Part shown: piece by piece, positions 1-9,766 of the stretch
Layout: every line of letters starts with the position of its first letter
Numbering within the stretch: the stretch's first letter is position 1
DNA from: Hondaea fermentalgiana
Taxonomy: Eukaryota; Sar; Bigyra; Thraustochytrida; Thraustochytriidae
Assembly (NCBI GenBank): GCA_014084085.1
Contig: NPFB01000022.1
Location: 374,207-414,801 of the forward strand
Direction of reading: 5' to 3'
Length of the DNA stretch: 40,595 bases
Notes under the pieces: generated by a model
Database searches by the model: none
What the model was told of the DNA's origin: nothing
What the model saw: the letters and a program-made list of their open reading frames with translations, nothing else
Position numbers and translations under genes: made by a program

Positions 1-586
1 GGCGGGCGGGAAGGGGCGCGCGGCGGCGGCGGCGGCGGCGTAGCTTACCGTAGAATCTGTAGATTTTCCTTTCTCGATCTGCCTCTCGAATCCGGCGAGT
101 GGGGCCCGCGCTTTAGCCCACTTGCGCGCCTCTGTTTCACTTGCGGGCCCTGCCGCGCAAGTCCAAAGTTTCCCAGTTCCACTTCCTGCATCACGGCCCA
201 AAACCCGCCCCCCCCTCGCCCCCTCCCTCGCCCCTCTCACGCACCACTATCACGTGCGACCCCTCACACACGTGATCCTTCACTGCAACACAAGAAGTGC
301 AGTCGTCATAGGTGGAAGCAGATTTTCCGCACTCGGTCGGCCACGGTCGGACGCTATTATGAGACGCGGTTAAGACGCCCGCAGTGGGGCTTTGAGTCAG
401 GAAAGCTGGAAAGGCCGAAAATGTTTTGGCAACAAATGCGAGAAGTACGTGACGTGCCCCACTGCGCGGGTAAGAGGCAGTGTCGACAAAGCGATGGACC
501 ATAGCATCGTGCACGATAGATGAAATAAAACATCCTATGCACGAGAGAAGCGGGCTAGAAGCGAGGGTATTTGCACGTGTGACAAG

Positions 587-620
<34 letters not shown>

Positions 621-760
621 CGCGCAGACATCTGTCTGGCTGAGGCAGAACCCTGGTGAAGGTCGGTTGCAGAGAACCGGGGCCGCGCTCAACAAGTGCG
701 GGAACACTGCGCTTGAGAACTTTCTACAGCAACGGGGGGCTAGGCTTGATAGAAGAGAAG
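1..760. other. 5' intergenic stretch, no gene supported
   Basis: I see no convincing gene here. It holds a CGG triplet run at 20-40 and an AAGC tetranucleotide run at 591-620, just upstream of the lipase gene. A minus-strand open frame at 191-631 gets its hydrophobic Leu/Ala/Cys start from the AAGC repeat and then becomes compositionally random, so I do not call it. Confidence 0.6.
591..620. repeat. AAGC tetranucleotide microsatellite
   Basis: About seven tandem AAGC units lie about 140 bases upstream of the lipase ATG. The same unit recurs in other gene-flanking spaces of the window, for example 14414-14453. Confidence 0.95.
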
Positions 761-2215
761 ATGGCAGAAATGCCGGACACAGAGACCCATGACGAAGCAC
801 AGCTAACAAGGCACCTCGTGGTCTTCTTGCACGGGCTTTGGGGCAGCTCTGGAGACTTTGAGAACTTCGTGGCACATCTGGCATGCCAGCCAAATGCTAA
901 GGAGTTTCTCTTGCTCCCCATTAGCAAAAACTCCTCGACTATGGATGGTGTTCGCAAAGGCGCAGAACGCGCTCTTGACGAGGTCCGTGAAACAGTAGCA
1001 GCCTGTGAGCAAAAAGTCGACCGCATCTCCATTGTGGGCCACAGCTTGGGAGGCATTTACGCACGCTATCTGGCATACCTCTTGGATCATGAAGGATTCT
1101 TGGAAGACATGGAACCCATCGTGTTTGCCACCTTCGCCACGCCACATCTTGGCGCACGCAAACCTCCGGGTGGTCCAATTAGTGCGATTTGGAACACCTT
1201 CGTGCTTCGTTTCTGCCCTACGGTACGCGAGCTTGGTCTACACGACAGCGGCTTCAAGGATGCCGAATCTGGGGCAAGCAAGCCCATTCTGTACGCAATG
1301 GGTTCAGAAGAAGACTTTCTCCGCCCCTTGCGCAGATTCAAACGTCGCGCGCTGTACTCCAATATTAAGTGGGATCTCCAGGTTCCTTATCCGACAACTG
1401 CGATACGTCATCGCAACCCGTACAAGTCCTCCATTCGTCTTTGGTCAGCCAGTAGTCTTTCAAACGCTGAAGAACAAGAAAGTGAGGAATCTCAACCACC
1501 AGCAAAGCGGCAAAAGTTCGAAGCAGGATCTGCTCAGGCAACAAAATCGGCCGAGGAGGATGCGGTGGACAGTGATGAAAAAATTCGAAAGGGAATCGAC
1601 GATGAGAATGTGAATGAGGTGGCGAGCGACGATGAAAAGGCGGAGGAGAGGGCAAAAGATGAACAACAGGCAGAAAAGATGGCAGATGATGATGAAAGTG
1701 AAGAGGGAGTGGCGGATGGGGCGCTGCTGGCAGCAGTCGCTTCGCCCTCACGACCCCCCGCGGCCAGCGCTGAGTTGTCCAAAGAGATGGCTAACTTTAC
1801 CGCCTGGAGCTTGAAAAACGTTGACAAGCGTCGATTTTGGCACTCCGCGCGCGACCTCGAGGACGGTCTTATTCATGCAGAGTCCCCGGCTAAGGGGTCT
1901 GCAAGCGCAGAGACGCAATTGGCGCGTCCGAGCTCTGCTAGCGCCGACAGCGCTTTTGCGCGTGATGCCAAGCGTCGACTTTTGCGTGAAATGCTCTTTG
2001 GTCTTGATGTTGGCGTTGGTGGCTGGGAACGCTATGATGTGTCCTTTCTTGGATTTCTCGCCCACGAGCAGATCATCTATAAGAGAAAGTTTTTGCCGGG
2101 CAAATCCGTGGTCGAGCACTTTTACAAGCACGTGCTACACCCTGCACACAAACATCAAGCGGATCCAGATGCGGCGTCTTTTGCGCAGGCAACTACGGCG
2201 GTCTCGCGCGTTTAG
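761..2215 (+). CDS. DUF676 (ROG1-like) serine lipase/esterase
   Basis: Alpha/beta-hydrolase of the DUF676 family, 484 aa, expected to cleave acyl esters of phospholipids or neutral lipids. The oxyanion-side motif FLHGLWG is at about residues 23-29. The nucleophile elbow GHSLGG puts the catalytic serine at residue 95. A D-x-x-VPY segment gives candidate Asp205, and the C-terminal AHEQII gives candidate His435. Between roughly residues 235 and 355 there is a long charged insert rich in Glu, Asp and Lys, with a basic patch PPAKRQK that could act as a nuclear signal; this is longer than in the usual family core. I place the start at the first ATG (761), because the frame upstream only has a GTG. 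No signal peptide or membrane segment is visible. The fold and serine are well supported; the substrate is inferred. Confidence 0.88.
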   Translation: MAEMPDTETHDEAQLTRHLVVFLHGLWGSSGDFENFVAHLACQPNAKEFLLLPISKNSSTMDGVRKGAERALDEVRETVAACEQKVDRISIVGHSLGGIYARYLAYLLDHEGFLEDMEPIVFATFATPHLGARKPPGGPISAIWNTFVLRFCPTVRELGLHDSGFKDAESGASKPILYAMGSEEDFLRPLRRFKRRALYSNIKWDLQVPYPTTAIRHRNPYKSSIRLWSASSLSNAEEQESEESQPPAKRQKFEAGSAQATKSAEEDAVDSDEKIRKGIDDENVNEVASDDEKAEERAKDEQQAEKMADDDESEEGVADGALLAAVASPSRPPAASAELSKEMANFTAWSLKNVDKRRFWHSARDLEDGLIHAESPAKGSASAETQLARPSSASADSAFARDAKRRLLREMLFGLDVGVGGWERYDVSFLGFLAHEQIIYKRKFLPGKSVVEHFYKHVLHPAHKHQADPDAASFAQATTAVSRV

Positions 2216-2515
2216 TCACAAGGAAGACCTGTCTCCCGTTCTCTCGGGTCTGTTTATATAGACCACAACGCCCGTTGTTGTGCTTATCCGACTCCATTGG
2301 CAGCATCCGGCTGGCGGAACAGATCGCAAATTGTTCTTTTTTATTGTTGTTTACAAAGTCAAAATCAACAGCCCGATTCAGGTCTCTTCGCACGGAATTC
2401 CTTTTAAAGATAGTGTACACAGATAGTTCAGAAAAACAAACACAGCAAGCGTGTTGCGTTGTGATGTGATGTGATGTAATGTGATGTAATGTGATGTGTT
2501 GTGATGTGATGTGGA
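2216..2515. other. convergent 3' intergenic region
   Basis: This is the space between the lipase stop and the stop of the minus-strand coiled-coil gene. Apart from the GTGAT microsatellite that abuts the second gene I see nothing in it. Confidence 0.7.
2459..2513. repeat. GTGAT/GTAAT pentanucleotide microsatellite
   Basis: About eleven imperfect five-base units (GTGAT with GTAAT and GTGTT variants) end two bases before the stop codon of the minus-strand gene, so they would form the start of its 3' UTR. Confidence 0.9.
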
Positions 2516-3796
2516 TCAAGCAGAACCCTCTTCAAGACGGCGAATGTAGTCGCGCCGCTCGCTGATTGCAGCCTGAAGTTCGTCGTACTCGCGGACCAGG
2601 CCAGGCGGTAGGAGCTTGAGTTCCTCGAGCTTGCGCTCCACCGCGGCATTTTCTTCTTCTGCCTTGGCCACCGCCTCATCCAAACTTGCAGATATGTGCT
2701 CAAGAGCTTCCTGTTGGTCCCCGCGACCGTACGTGTCAAGGAGACACTGGGCCTGCATGGACGCGCACTTGGCACGCGCCGTCTCGAGAAATGCGACTTT
2801 GCGTCGCAGCTCAGGCCGCGTGCACTGGTCTGCAAGCTTTCCGCGTGCTGCAATGAGGGCTGTCGCAGACCTTTGCGTCTGAGCAGTCTGCCAGAGCAGC
2901 TCCCATGTAAGCTCAAGGTTGCTCGTTTGCGTATTTGCCAGTTCGCCAGCCAGTGCGCTAGCCGTACCCACCTCGCCCGACTCCACGTCTGCAACGATGG
3001 GCCCTAGCCTCTCAAGTCGCGCGGCCAACGCAGCTTCGACATCTGCGTCAATGTCTGCTTCGTTCATTTTCTGAGGTTTCTCGCTCAGCTTGGTCTCGCG
3101 TTCGCGCCAAACTTCAAGGCGCGCGGCCTCCCGCAGGGCGACCTCGAGTGCGTGAAGATGTGAAGCAGCCTCGTCAGAGTCTGTGCGGACTTGCCTTGAA
3201 ACGTCAGACCGCGCAGACGCGAGAACATCAGTCGTATTGCTTGGTGGCGCGCTCAAGTGCCCCTGTTCGTGATCTCCGTGCTCAACGGCGGCATTTCCGC
3301 TCAAAAGCCCAAGCTTCTGTGGCGATGGCGTGTCAAAGACCGGTGGTCGCAGCGGTGTGTCATCGTCGTGGCCTTGAATCCTCGCCACGCGTCTTCGTGC
3401 GCGAGCTTTCGCCGAGTCTGCGTGGTCCAGGTCGCAGTCCCGGTCGCCAACCTCGTTCATGACCATCATCTCGCGACTGCTTCTCTCGAGATCGCCGTGC
3501 TCCAGTCCGTACTCTCTTTGTCCTTTGCTTCGTCTTTCTCGCCACCACGTGCTTTCTCGCCGCTCGCGCGACCTCCCTCGATCGCGGTCCTCTCGCTCCG
3601 TCGCGCGCGGCTCGCGCTCGCACGTGCTCTGCGTCCCGCCCGACAACAACCAAGTCCGTGCAACGTCTCGCCAGGCGCACTTTTTCGCGCGTCCAATCGG
3701 AATGGTTATTCGCCCAACTTTTTGTCCCTTCCTCCTTGGAGTGCAACCGCCGCGACACCCTTCCTCCGTCTCTTCTGGAACCGCATATTTCCCCAT
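2516..3796 (-). CDS. coiled-coil protein, possibly HAUS4-like augmin subunit
   Basis: 426 aa from the first ATG at 3796. Residues 1-110 are very Arg/Glu-rich low complexity and may be poorly conserved or untranslated; internal Met110/111/113 (about 3458-3469) are alternative starts. Residues from about 210 to the end are mostly alpha-helical with coiled-coil character. The last ~60 residues (a long acidic helix, then LPPGLVREYDEL and a final RRLEE helix) resemble the C-terminal end of HAUS4/AUG4, where a loop precedes an ELVxEY-type helix. In that case it would belong to the augmin complex, which recruits gamma-tubulin to spindle microtubules. This assignment rests on pattern memory only and is weak; a generic coiled-coil protein is the safe call. 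The gene faces the PX gene across a 713-base divergent promoter region. Confidence 0.7.
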   Translation of the reverse strand: MGKYAVPEETEEGCRGGCTPRRKGQKVGRITIPIGRAKKCAWRDVARTWLLSGGTQSTCEREPRATEREDRDRGRSRERRESTWWRERRSKGQREYGLEHGDLERSSREMMVMNEVGDRDCDLDHADSAKARARRRVARIQGHDDDTPLRPPVFDTPSPQKLGLLSGNAAVEHGDHEQGHLSAPPSNTTDVLASARSDVSRQVRTDSDEAASHLHALEVALREAARLEVWRERETKLSEKPQKMNEADIDADVEAALAARLERLGPIVADVESGEVGTASALAGELANTQTSNLELTWELLWQTAQTQRSATALIAARGKLADQCTRPELRRKVAFLETARAKCASMQAQCLLDTYGRGDQQEALEHISASLDEAVAKAEEENAAVERKLEELKLLPPGLVREYDELQAAISERRDYIRRLEEGSA

Positions 3797-4509
3797 TTTG
3801 TCTCTGTCGCCACTGGAGCTTTCGACCGTCGTCGCTCCGCGAACTTTACCCTCTAAGCTTACTCTTTTAACTTTGCGCCTGGAGCGACCCCTAACAATGA
3901 GACCTGGAGCTTCATAGCAGAACGCTGCCAGTGGAGATAAGGGGAAACGGCACTACGGAATGGCTTCCCAGTAGGGAACAGTCCGGGAGGAGAAGGCTGG
4001 GGAAGGGCGCGAGGGAGGGCGGCCCACTGACGACAGTTGTGCGCGTCCCAGGTCCCAGCCACGGATTTGAATTTGAATGATTCGAATTCGAACTAGAATT
4101 CGAATTCGCGCCTCGTAGTCTCTCGATTGCGCGTTGCTGGCGCGCTAGCCTGCTGTGCCCCGACGGCCAAACACACATACAGACACAGCCAGCCAACCAG
4201 ACCACCAAGCGCTCGACGTGCTCTCGCTCTCGCTGTCGCGCCTGCGCTCGCTCCCTCGCTCGCCCGTCCGCTGGTTCTCTGGCTCGTCGTCGCGGCGATC
4301 TTGACAGACGACCGGCCACCACCAACGACGACGGCGTCGATAGCGACGCCGGCGGGCAGCAACGAACAAAGCTCAACGTGGTGCGAGCGCACGCCCGGTC
4401 GAGCCGACGTCAAGCTGAGCGGCTCTGAGCATAGCAGCGCAGCAGAACTCCTGGGGAGACGGACACTCGCTCGCCAGATTATCCTGCGCGAGCTTCGTCG
4501 TTGGGCGCA
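3797..4509. promoter_or_regulatory. divergent intergenic region with TTCGAA palindrome
   Basis: This 713-base space separates two divergently oriented genes and must hold both promoters. It is C- and T-rich and contains no convincing ORF. The standout element is the palindromic cluster at 4081-4108. Confidence 0.55.
4083..4108. repeat. inverted repeat of TTCGAATTCG
   Basis: The arm CGAATTCGAA (4083-4092) is the exact reverse complement of TTCGAATTCG (4099-4108), with six bases between. Each arm contains a self-palindromic CGAATTCG. It is preceded by ATTTGAATTTGAAT, making an AT-rich island in a GC-rich region about 400 bases before the PX gene ATG. Confidence 0.9.
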
Positions 4510-7404
4510 ATGCACGCTGACAATGTGTCCCGCGGGAGCTCCTCGTTCCTGACCAACAGCCTCGACGCGAGCTTCGCGCCAGACCACGAGGTGGATGGCC
4601 TCAGCGCATTCTCGCCCAACCCTGCGCAAGGGTCTGGCGCCTCGCGCTCGCTTCAAGATCGGTTGTCGTTCTCCGGATTTCCCTCGACGTTGGATAAGAT
4701 TTACTCCATCGAGGCCTTCGAAGAGGCCGATGATTCCATGGAAGGCAGACGCTCGAGCATGCTCGTCCGTGTGCGAGGACGCTTCTCCGAGAAGAAACGC
4801 AAGCAGCGCGAGCGCGCAGAAGCTACGCGAAATCGACGCAACGGCGCAGGTTCTCACCGGCGGCGACCGCTCGGCCGACTTTTCGAGGACGAGCCAAGCT
4901 GTGACTTTGGCGACAGCTATGAACCGCCGCACGCTGATCGCTGCAGAGTAGAAGAGATCCAAAGCGATGCCGAGGAGGAACAAAGCTGCCTCGCCCACGA
5001 CGCGAATGAGGACCAGGACGAGGATGGCGACGATGCTGCAACAACTGGCAACAATGAAGACGCTGCCCCACTCGAAGTCCGCATTGAGGATAAAGAGCTT
5101 GTCGGCTTCTGTGGGGTCGTGCTCAACCTTTTGCACCACGACCTAGAGCTGACCAAAGGCCAGCAGGACGACAAGCACCAACTCGAAACGTTGCCCAAGC
5201 TCCGCGAGGCATTTAACAACCTCGTGGCATGCTCCGAGGTCCCCAGCTTCCTCTCCCAAAAGGCACGCGACCTTAAGCATGACGTCGAGCTGCAAATGAG
5301 CCAGAATGGGTCGATCCTGGAAAGCTCGGTGGCATCCTCTTCGCTCGAGGTCATTCGCGAAGACTATAAATCTGAATTCGACAGCACCACTTCTGGCCAA
5401 ACCGCAGTCTCGTCTGCCAGCGGGGCGAGCGGAGCAAACACTGCGGGGATGGTGAGTTTCGTCAAGCAGTGCGTGCAAGCCATTACGATTCTCAAGGAAC
5501 GAATCTCGGACGACCGCGCCAAGATGGAACGCATTCGCGAGGAGCAGGCACAAGCCACTGCACAGGCCAAAGAGGCAGCGCGCAAGGAGGCTGAGGCAGA
5601 GTGGAAGCGCCGCGTCTCCATGGTGCGACGAGAAACCGAACGCAAGACAAAGGAGCAGCTCGAGCGCGAGGCCGAAGAACGTGTCAAGCAAACTGTTGAG
5701 CGCGTGCGTGCCGAGGCCGAGTCCGACTGGCAATCGAGGCTTCGCGAAGAGCAAAAGAACCGTCGACTCAGTGCACAGGTGAAAATGACGCTTGCTGTTG
5801 AGCGCGTTTCGAAAAAAGCAGAAATGGAGAAGCGCCAGGCGCTCTCTGCCCTTGCCGAGGAGCTCGAGCAGGAAAAGGAAGAGGCGACACGCAACGCCGC
5901 AGAACTTGCGCGCAAAACCGCTGAAAAGGAATGGGAGCGCAAGCTCAATCTTGGCATTCGCGACGCAAAAAACGAAATTCTCGCGCAGCTCAAGTCCGAG
6001 AATATCCAAGTCGGAGGAGCAACGACTGCCCATCACAATCAGCAATATCACCATCATCATCAACAGCACCAGCAGCAACATCACCAGCAGTTTCAGCATC
6101 AACAGCAGTTTCAGCATCAGCAGCAGTACCAGATGCAACACATGGAGGAACAGACAGTCGAGATTCGTCGCTTTAGTAGCCACATCGAGCAGCAAGGCGC
6201 AGCGGCACACACTGCACAGGGCCAACAAGTACACATGGACCAGTGCGTCGTCATGCGCAACAGCACGGGCCGCATCATGCGCAACAGCACGGGTGGTCTC
6301 GCCACGGACTTTAGCTACGACCACGGCTTACCAAGTCCTATCTCCATGGCCCCTCCTCCTCTTGATGAGTCCATGAGTCAACGCGGAAGCCTCGGAGCGC
6401 GCTTTACCTCCCCTGGCGCAGGACGTCGCTTCTCGGGACGAGCGAGCGACACCACACCGCTCATGCAGCGCCGCAAAGCAACACGAGCCGCGCGACGACC
6501 TTCGCCTGCCCAGCTCCGCGATGGTTCGTCTTTGACGCCCACATCTAAATCTGCGATCCGTCGCGGAAGCGGACGCGAGTATGGGAGCACTGGAAGCCGG
6601 GGAGGGCCCTCTGCATCGTCGAGCACGAATGCGTCCAGCACGGAGCCTTCCTCCGCCGCCGTGACACCGTCTCGTCGCTCTTCACTTCGCCGCGAGTCCT
6701 CGAGCTCGTTTTCCGACCGCTCGACACCCATGCGTCGCTCCGACCGCTACGAGCGGCAACCACAACACAAAACGGAGAGTCCAGACACTCCACAGCAACG
6801 TGACTCTCTGGCCAAACGGAGGAGCGGCAATCTCCGCACGGAAAACGTTTCGACACCAACGCACTCGTCATCGGCACGTCGCGAGAGCGAGAGCCATGGG
6901 CATGGCCGCCAGGAAAGAGGCAAGAGCGAAAAGGTGTCGATTGAATCTGACTCCCCGCGCGGAAAGCTCAACTTTGATCTCATTGATCTCAGCGTACGTC
7001 CTGGAGAGGTCAAGGGCTCGGCTCTGGGTGGTCGGTACCGCGAGTACAACATTTGCGCCGTCGTGAGCGTCCCTTCGCGCAAGGGCGGCATGCAAGAAAT
7101 GCGAACGCGTCGATCACTGCGGTACAGCGCGGCAAGGGAGCTTTTTCACGATCGACTGCTGAGGGAGGCGGAAACTCTCGGATTTCAGCATTCTTTCCAG
7201 TCGTTGCTCGCCACTTTTCCGCCCAAGACCATGAGCAACAGCAACAGCGATCAGACGGCAAAACTTCGCGCCAAGTCAATGCAAACTTACTTATTGTCTG
7301 CATATGACACGTGCGCGCGGTTGCTGCGCATCACCAAAGACGAAGACGACCTCAAGGATCTTCAAGCGCTCGCAACGGCCCTGTTCGGGGATTTTCTAAA
7401 TTAA
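4510..7404 (+). CDS. coiled-coil protein with C-terminal PX-like domain
   Basis: 964 aa from the first ATG at 4510 (the frame upstream has only TTG). The N-terminal third is acidic with a helical block near residues 195-270. Residues about 330-500 form a long Glu/Arg/Lys coiled coil. A His/Gln-rich tract follows (about 502-548), then MRNSTG twice in a row and a Ser/Arg-rich basic linker. The last ~145 residues look like a phosphoinositide-binding PX domain: RYREYNICAVVSV is a beta strand pair, RRSLRYSAARELF (about 867-879) matches the RRYSDF region, and FPPK (903-906) matches the PX proline loop before the helix RxxxxxxYL. I infer a membrane-associated scaffold that binds endosomal lipid through the C-terminus. 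The PX call is by motif; the rest is unrecognised. Confidence 0.8.
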   Translation: MHADNVSRGSSSFLTNSLDASFAPDHEVDGLSAFSPNPAQGSGASRSLQDRLSFSGFPSTLDKIYSIEAFEEADDSMEGRRSSMLVRVRGRFSEKKRKQRERAEATRNRRNGAGSHRRRPLGRLFEDEPSCDFGDSYEPPHADRCRVEEIQSDAEEEQSCLAHDANEDQDEDGDDAATTGNNEDAAPLEVRIEDKELVGFCGVVLNLLHHDLELTKGQQDDKHQLETLPKLREAFNNLVACSEVPSFLSQKARDLKHDVELQMSQNGSILESSVASSSLEVIREDYKSEFDSTTSGQTAVSSASGASGANTAGMVSFVKQCVQAITILKERISDDRAKMERIREEQAQATAQAKEAARKEAEAEWKRRVSMVRRETERKTKEQLEREAEERVKQTVERVRAEAESDWQSRLREEQKNRRLSAQVKMTLAVERVSKKAEMEKRQALSALAEELEQEKEEATRNAAELARKTAEKEWERKLNLGIRDAKNEILAQLKSENIQVGGATTAHHNQQYHHHHQQHQQQHHQQFQHQQQFQHQQQYQMQHMEEQTVEIRRFSSHIEQQGAAAHTAQGQQVHMDQCVVMRNSTGRIMRNSTGGLATDFSYDHGLPSPISMAPPPLDESMSQRGSLGARFTSPGAGRRFSGRASDTTPLMQRRKATRAARRPSPAQLRDGSSLTPTSKSAIRRGSGREYGSTGSRGGPSASSSTNASSTEPSSAAVTPSRRSSLRRESSSSFSDRSTPMRRSDRYERQPQHKTESPDTPQQRDSLAKRRSGNLRTENVSTPTHSSSARRESESHGHGRQERGKSEKVSIESDSPRGKLNFDLIDLSVRPGEVKGSALGGRYREYNICAVVSVPSRKGGMQEMRTRRSLRYSAARELFHDRLLREAETLGFQHSFQSLLATFPPKTMSNSNSDQTAKLRAKSMQTYLLSAYDTCARLLRITKDEDDLKDLQALATALFGDFLN

Positions 7405-7780
7405 TTTTAAACTACAAGGCTGGCCAGCTTGCTGGCGTACGAGCGCGGCCCCTCTTCTGTTTTTAGGACTGCCGGCACTTATTATTTCCGGCACTTATTA
7501 TTTCCTTCTTAACTCACATGAGGTATCATTGTCTACCACCGTCGTGGTCCTTTTTATTTCACTTTCGGTTAATGGTGTCCTTGCTCGATGTAGTGCTCAT
7601 GAATACGAAACGAACGCAAGAAGCTGACACGATTAGCCAGTGAAAGAAAGAATTGGCAGAAAATTTCGAATATTGGTGGTAGGAATTGATTTCAGTTTAT
7701 TTTGAGACTATTCTTTCACTTGTGAAGCAAACGTCGTCGCAAGTGGTGTTGGTCAAGCGTCAACAAAGCGGGCAGCGGGC
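7405..7780. other. convergent 3' intergenic region
   Basis: This 376-base AT-richer space lies between two converging genes. It has a direct repeat TTATTATTTCC (two copies near 7478-7504) but no ORF or RNA gene that I can support. Confidence 0.6.
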
Positions 7781-9766
7781 TCATTCCTCTTCGGCAGCAG
7801 CCTCACCTTCCTCTGCAGCAGCGGCTGCCGCGGCCGCGGCCGCAGCAGCGGCTGCTTCCTCTTCTGCTGCAATCCGAGCCACTTCGATCTCTTCGAGCTT
7901 AGCGAGGTGCGCAGCGCGTGCCAAGACGCTCTCGAGGGCTCCAGAAGCAAGCTTCGCAAGAGCGGGAATCCACGCAGGCTCCTCAAAAGTCAAGGCCTGG
8001 ACCTCCTCGAGCAGCGCCCCGGCGGTCGCGGCGTCCAACCCGCAGCTGGCTTCACTACCGGGCTCTGTGGGATCAAATTGTGCCGGAACGGAGAACCATG
8101 AAGCATGCTCATGAGCTTTGATGGCCTCCCAGTTCTTCTCTGGTACGGCGTTGCGAAAGTCCACCACATAGACTCGTAAAAAGACGTGCAGAGCCTGCTG
8201 CACGTGATCCTCAGGATCAATACAGAGCTTGGTGTAGGTGCGGAGATGCTCCTGCCACCACTCGGCCACAGCAAGGCCTTGCTGGAGGGCGCGAAGCTTG
8301 GAATGAGCCTCCTTGAAGGCCACGGCCTCCTCAAGGGTCTCAAGAGATGCATCACTCGAGCCCTGATCGCCTTCACCCTCTTGCTTGACCTCAGCATCTT
8401 CGCCTTCACCTTCGCTTGCACCTTCGGAGGCGGCGGCAGCGGCTTCAGCAGCTTCAGCGGCTTTGGCAGCGTCAGCTCGGGCCTGTTCTGCAGCCGCAGA
8501 GACCTCTTCGTCGGCGGTTGCGAGGCTCGTGGCGGCAGCCTCCTTGGCGGACTCATTGGCCTGGAGAAGCTCGTCTCTCAGCTGCATCTCTGCTTGATAG
8601 CGCTCGTCCTCGGTCGCCGTAAGAGCTTCGCCAAGTTGGTGCGCGAGATTTCGTGCAAGCTCAATCTCTGCTTCGGGGACACCCTCAACAAAAGAATCGC
8701 TTCCCAAGGTATCAAAGCACAAAATGTAGGAGGCGTCGACCGTGTTGGCGCGCCAGCGTTTCTTTGGCTCCGATGCGGCCTCGCCGTCCTGCTCTTCTCC
8801 ATTTGCATTCTCGGAAGCGCCATCGCCCTCGGCATCAGTACCATCGGTAGCAGCAGCAGCAGCCGCTTCTTCGCCGCCGGATTCGTTGACCTCGTCAGAG
8901 TCCTCGTTGTTTCCCTCGTCTGCCTCTGCATCGGGCTCCGGTGGAAGAATGAGTCCTCCATCTTCTGGAATGGCGTCCTTGTGCACGGAGCACTTGTAGG
9001 GAACATGGACTGCAACAAAGGAACCGAGCGTCGGGACGCGGCCAAAGAAAGGAACGCGATCGTCGCGGAGCATGTTGCGCACATGAACAAATTTGGGGAG
9101 CTTGGGAGGCTTGGCTCCCTCGAGAGCATCTTCGGCCGTCTCTGGGTTTTCCTCTTCTTCCTTGGCATCTTCATCGGCCTCAGGCTCCTCGTCTGGCACC
9201 AGGACGTCGAAAGGAAGCAGCGAAGGCTTGCCTTCCTCGTCGTCGGATTTTGTCAAAATCTTGCCCTGAATGGCTGGATCGGAGGAGCTCACAAAAACCA
9301 AGTTTCCATCCGCGTTAACCTTGGCCAGATAGACGGCTTCGGCGCTGGAATTGCGGTAAAAGAAGTCGACGGAGGCGGCAAGCTTTTCTTTGGCAAGCAA
9401 AGCGAGCTCGTCTGCGACACTTACAAAGCTGGCCTTGCCGTGCGCCGTTTCGCAAAAGTCGACCTTGGAGGGTTGGGCAAGGACATCGAGCTCGGCAGCA
9501 ATGGCGACAGGGACAGCATCGCGGGCCCTTTGCTCGGCCTCTTCTCTGGCGCGAGACGCCTCGCGGACCTGCTCCTCGCACTTTGCCCGTTCCGCTGCAT
9601 CGATTTGACACTGTTCTTCGCGGAGGGCCTTTTCAGCAGCATCAACAAAGTGCACAAGATGCTTGCCGAGGAAGGAGATCGGGTCGGCTGGCTGCTTGCG
9701 CGTGCAGTCCGCCATTGCAGCCGTCAGCGCCTCGCCGACATTCTGTTTGAGCCAAGCGGCGTCCAT
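7781..9766 (-). CDS. Dpy-30-motif, probably ciliary/axonemal protein
   Basis: 661 aa from the first ATG at 9766; the frame upstream has only a GTG. Residues 5-40 carry a Dpy-30 motif (WLKQNVGEAL, then PADPISFLGKHL), the two-helix dimerisation module found in radial-spoke and other axonemal proteins and in COMPASS. A charged helix follows. Next come two segments with alternating strands (about residues 95-170, and 245-385 interrupted by an acidic low-complexity insert) that resemble a GAF-type fold. There is then a long Ala/Glu helix, a conserved-looking WWQEHLRTYTKLCIDPEDHVQ block, and a poly-Ala/Glu tail. I infer a role in a motile cilium, fitting a zoospore-forming protist. A chromatin role is the alternative, but the length and GAF-like parts favour the axoneme. 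Confidence 0.82.
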   Translation of the reverse strand: MDAAWLKQNVGEALTAAMADCTRKQPADPISFLGKHLVHFVDAAEKALREEQCQIDAAERAKCEEQVREASRAREEAEQRARDAVPVAIAAELDVLAQPSKVDFCETAHGKASFVSVADELALLAKEKLAASVDFFYRNSSAEAVYLAKVNADGNLVFVSSSDPAIQGKILTKSDDEEGKPSLLPFDVLVPDEEPEADEDAKEEEENPETAEDALEGAKPPKLPKFVHVRNMLRDDRVPFFGRVPTLGSFVAVHVPYKCSVHKDAIPEDGGLILPPEPDAEADEGNNEDSDEVNESGGEEAAAAAATDGTDAEGDGASENANGEEQDGEAASEPKKRWRANTVDASYILCFDTLGSDSFVEGVPEAEIELARNLAHQLGEALTATEDERYQAEMQLRDELLQANESAKEAAATSLATADEEVSAAAEQARADAAKAAEAAEAAAAASEGASEGEGEDAEVKQEGEGDQGSSDASLETLEEAVAFKEAHSKLRALQQGLAVAEWWQEHLRTYTKLCIDPEDHVQQALHVFLRVYVVDFRNAVPEKNWEAIKAHEHASWFSVPAQFDPTEPGSEASCGLDAATAGALLEEVQALTFEEPAWIPALAKLASGALESVLARAAHLAKLEEIEVARIAAEEEAAAAAAAAAAAAAAEEGEAAAEEE

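Noticed and set aside
191..631. Minus-strand ORF with secretion-like N-terminus
   Set aside because: The hydrophobic start is encoded by the AAGC microsatellite and the rest has no coding character.
5143..6324. Hydrophobic antisense ORF opposite the PX protein's coiled coil
   Set aside because: Leu/Val-rich appearance comes from reading Gln/Glu/His codons backwards; no start or family supports it.
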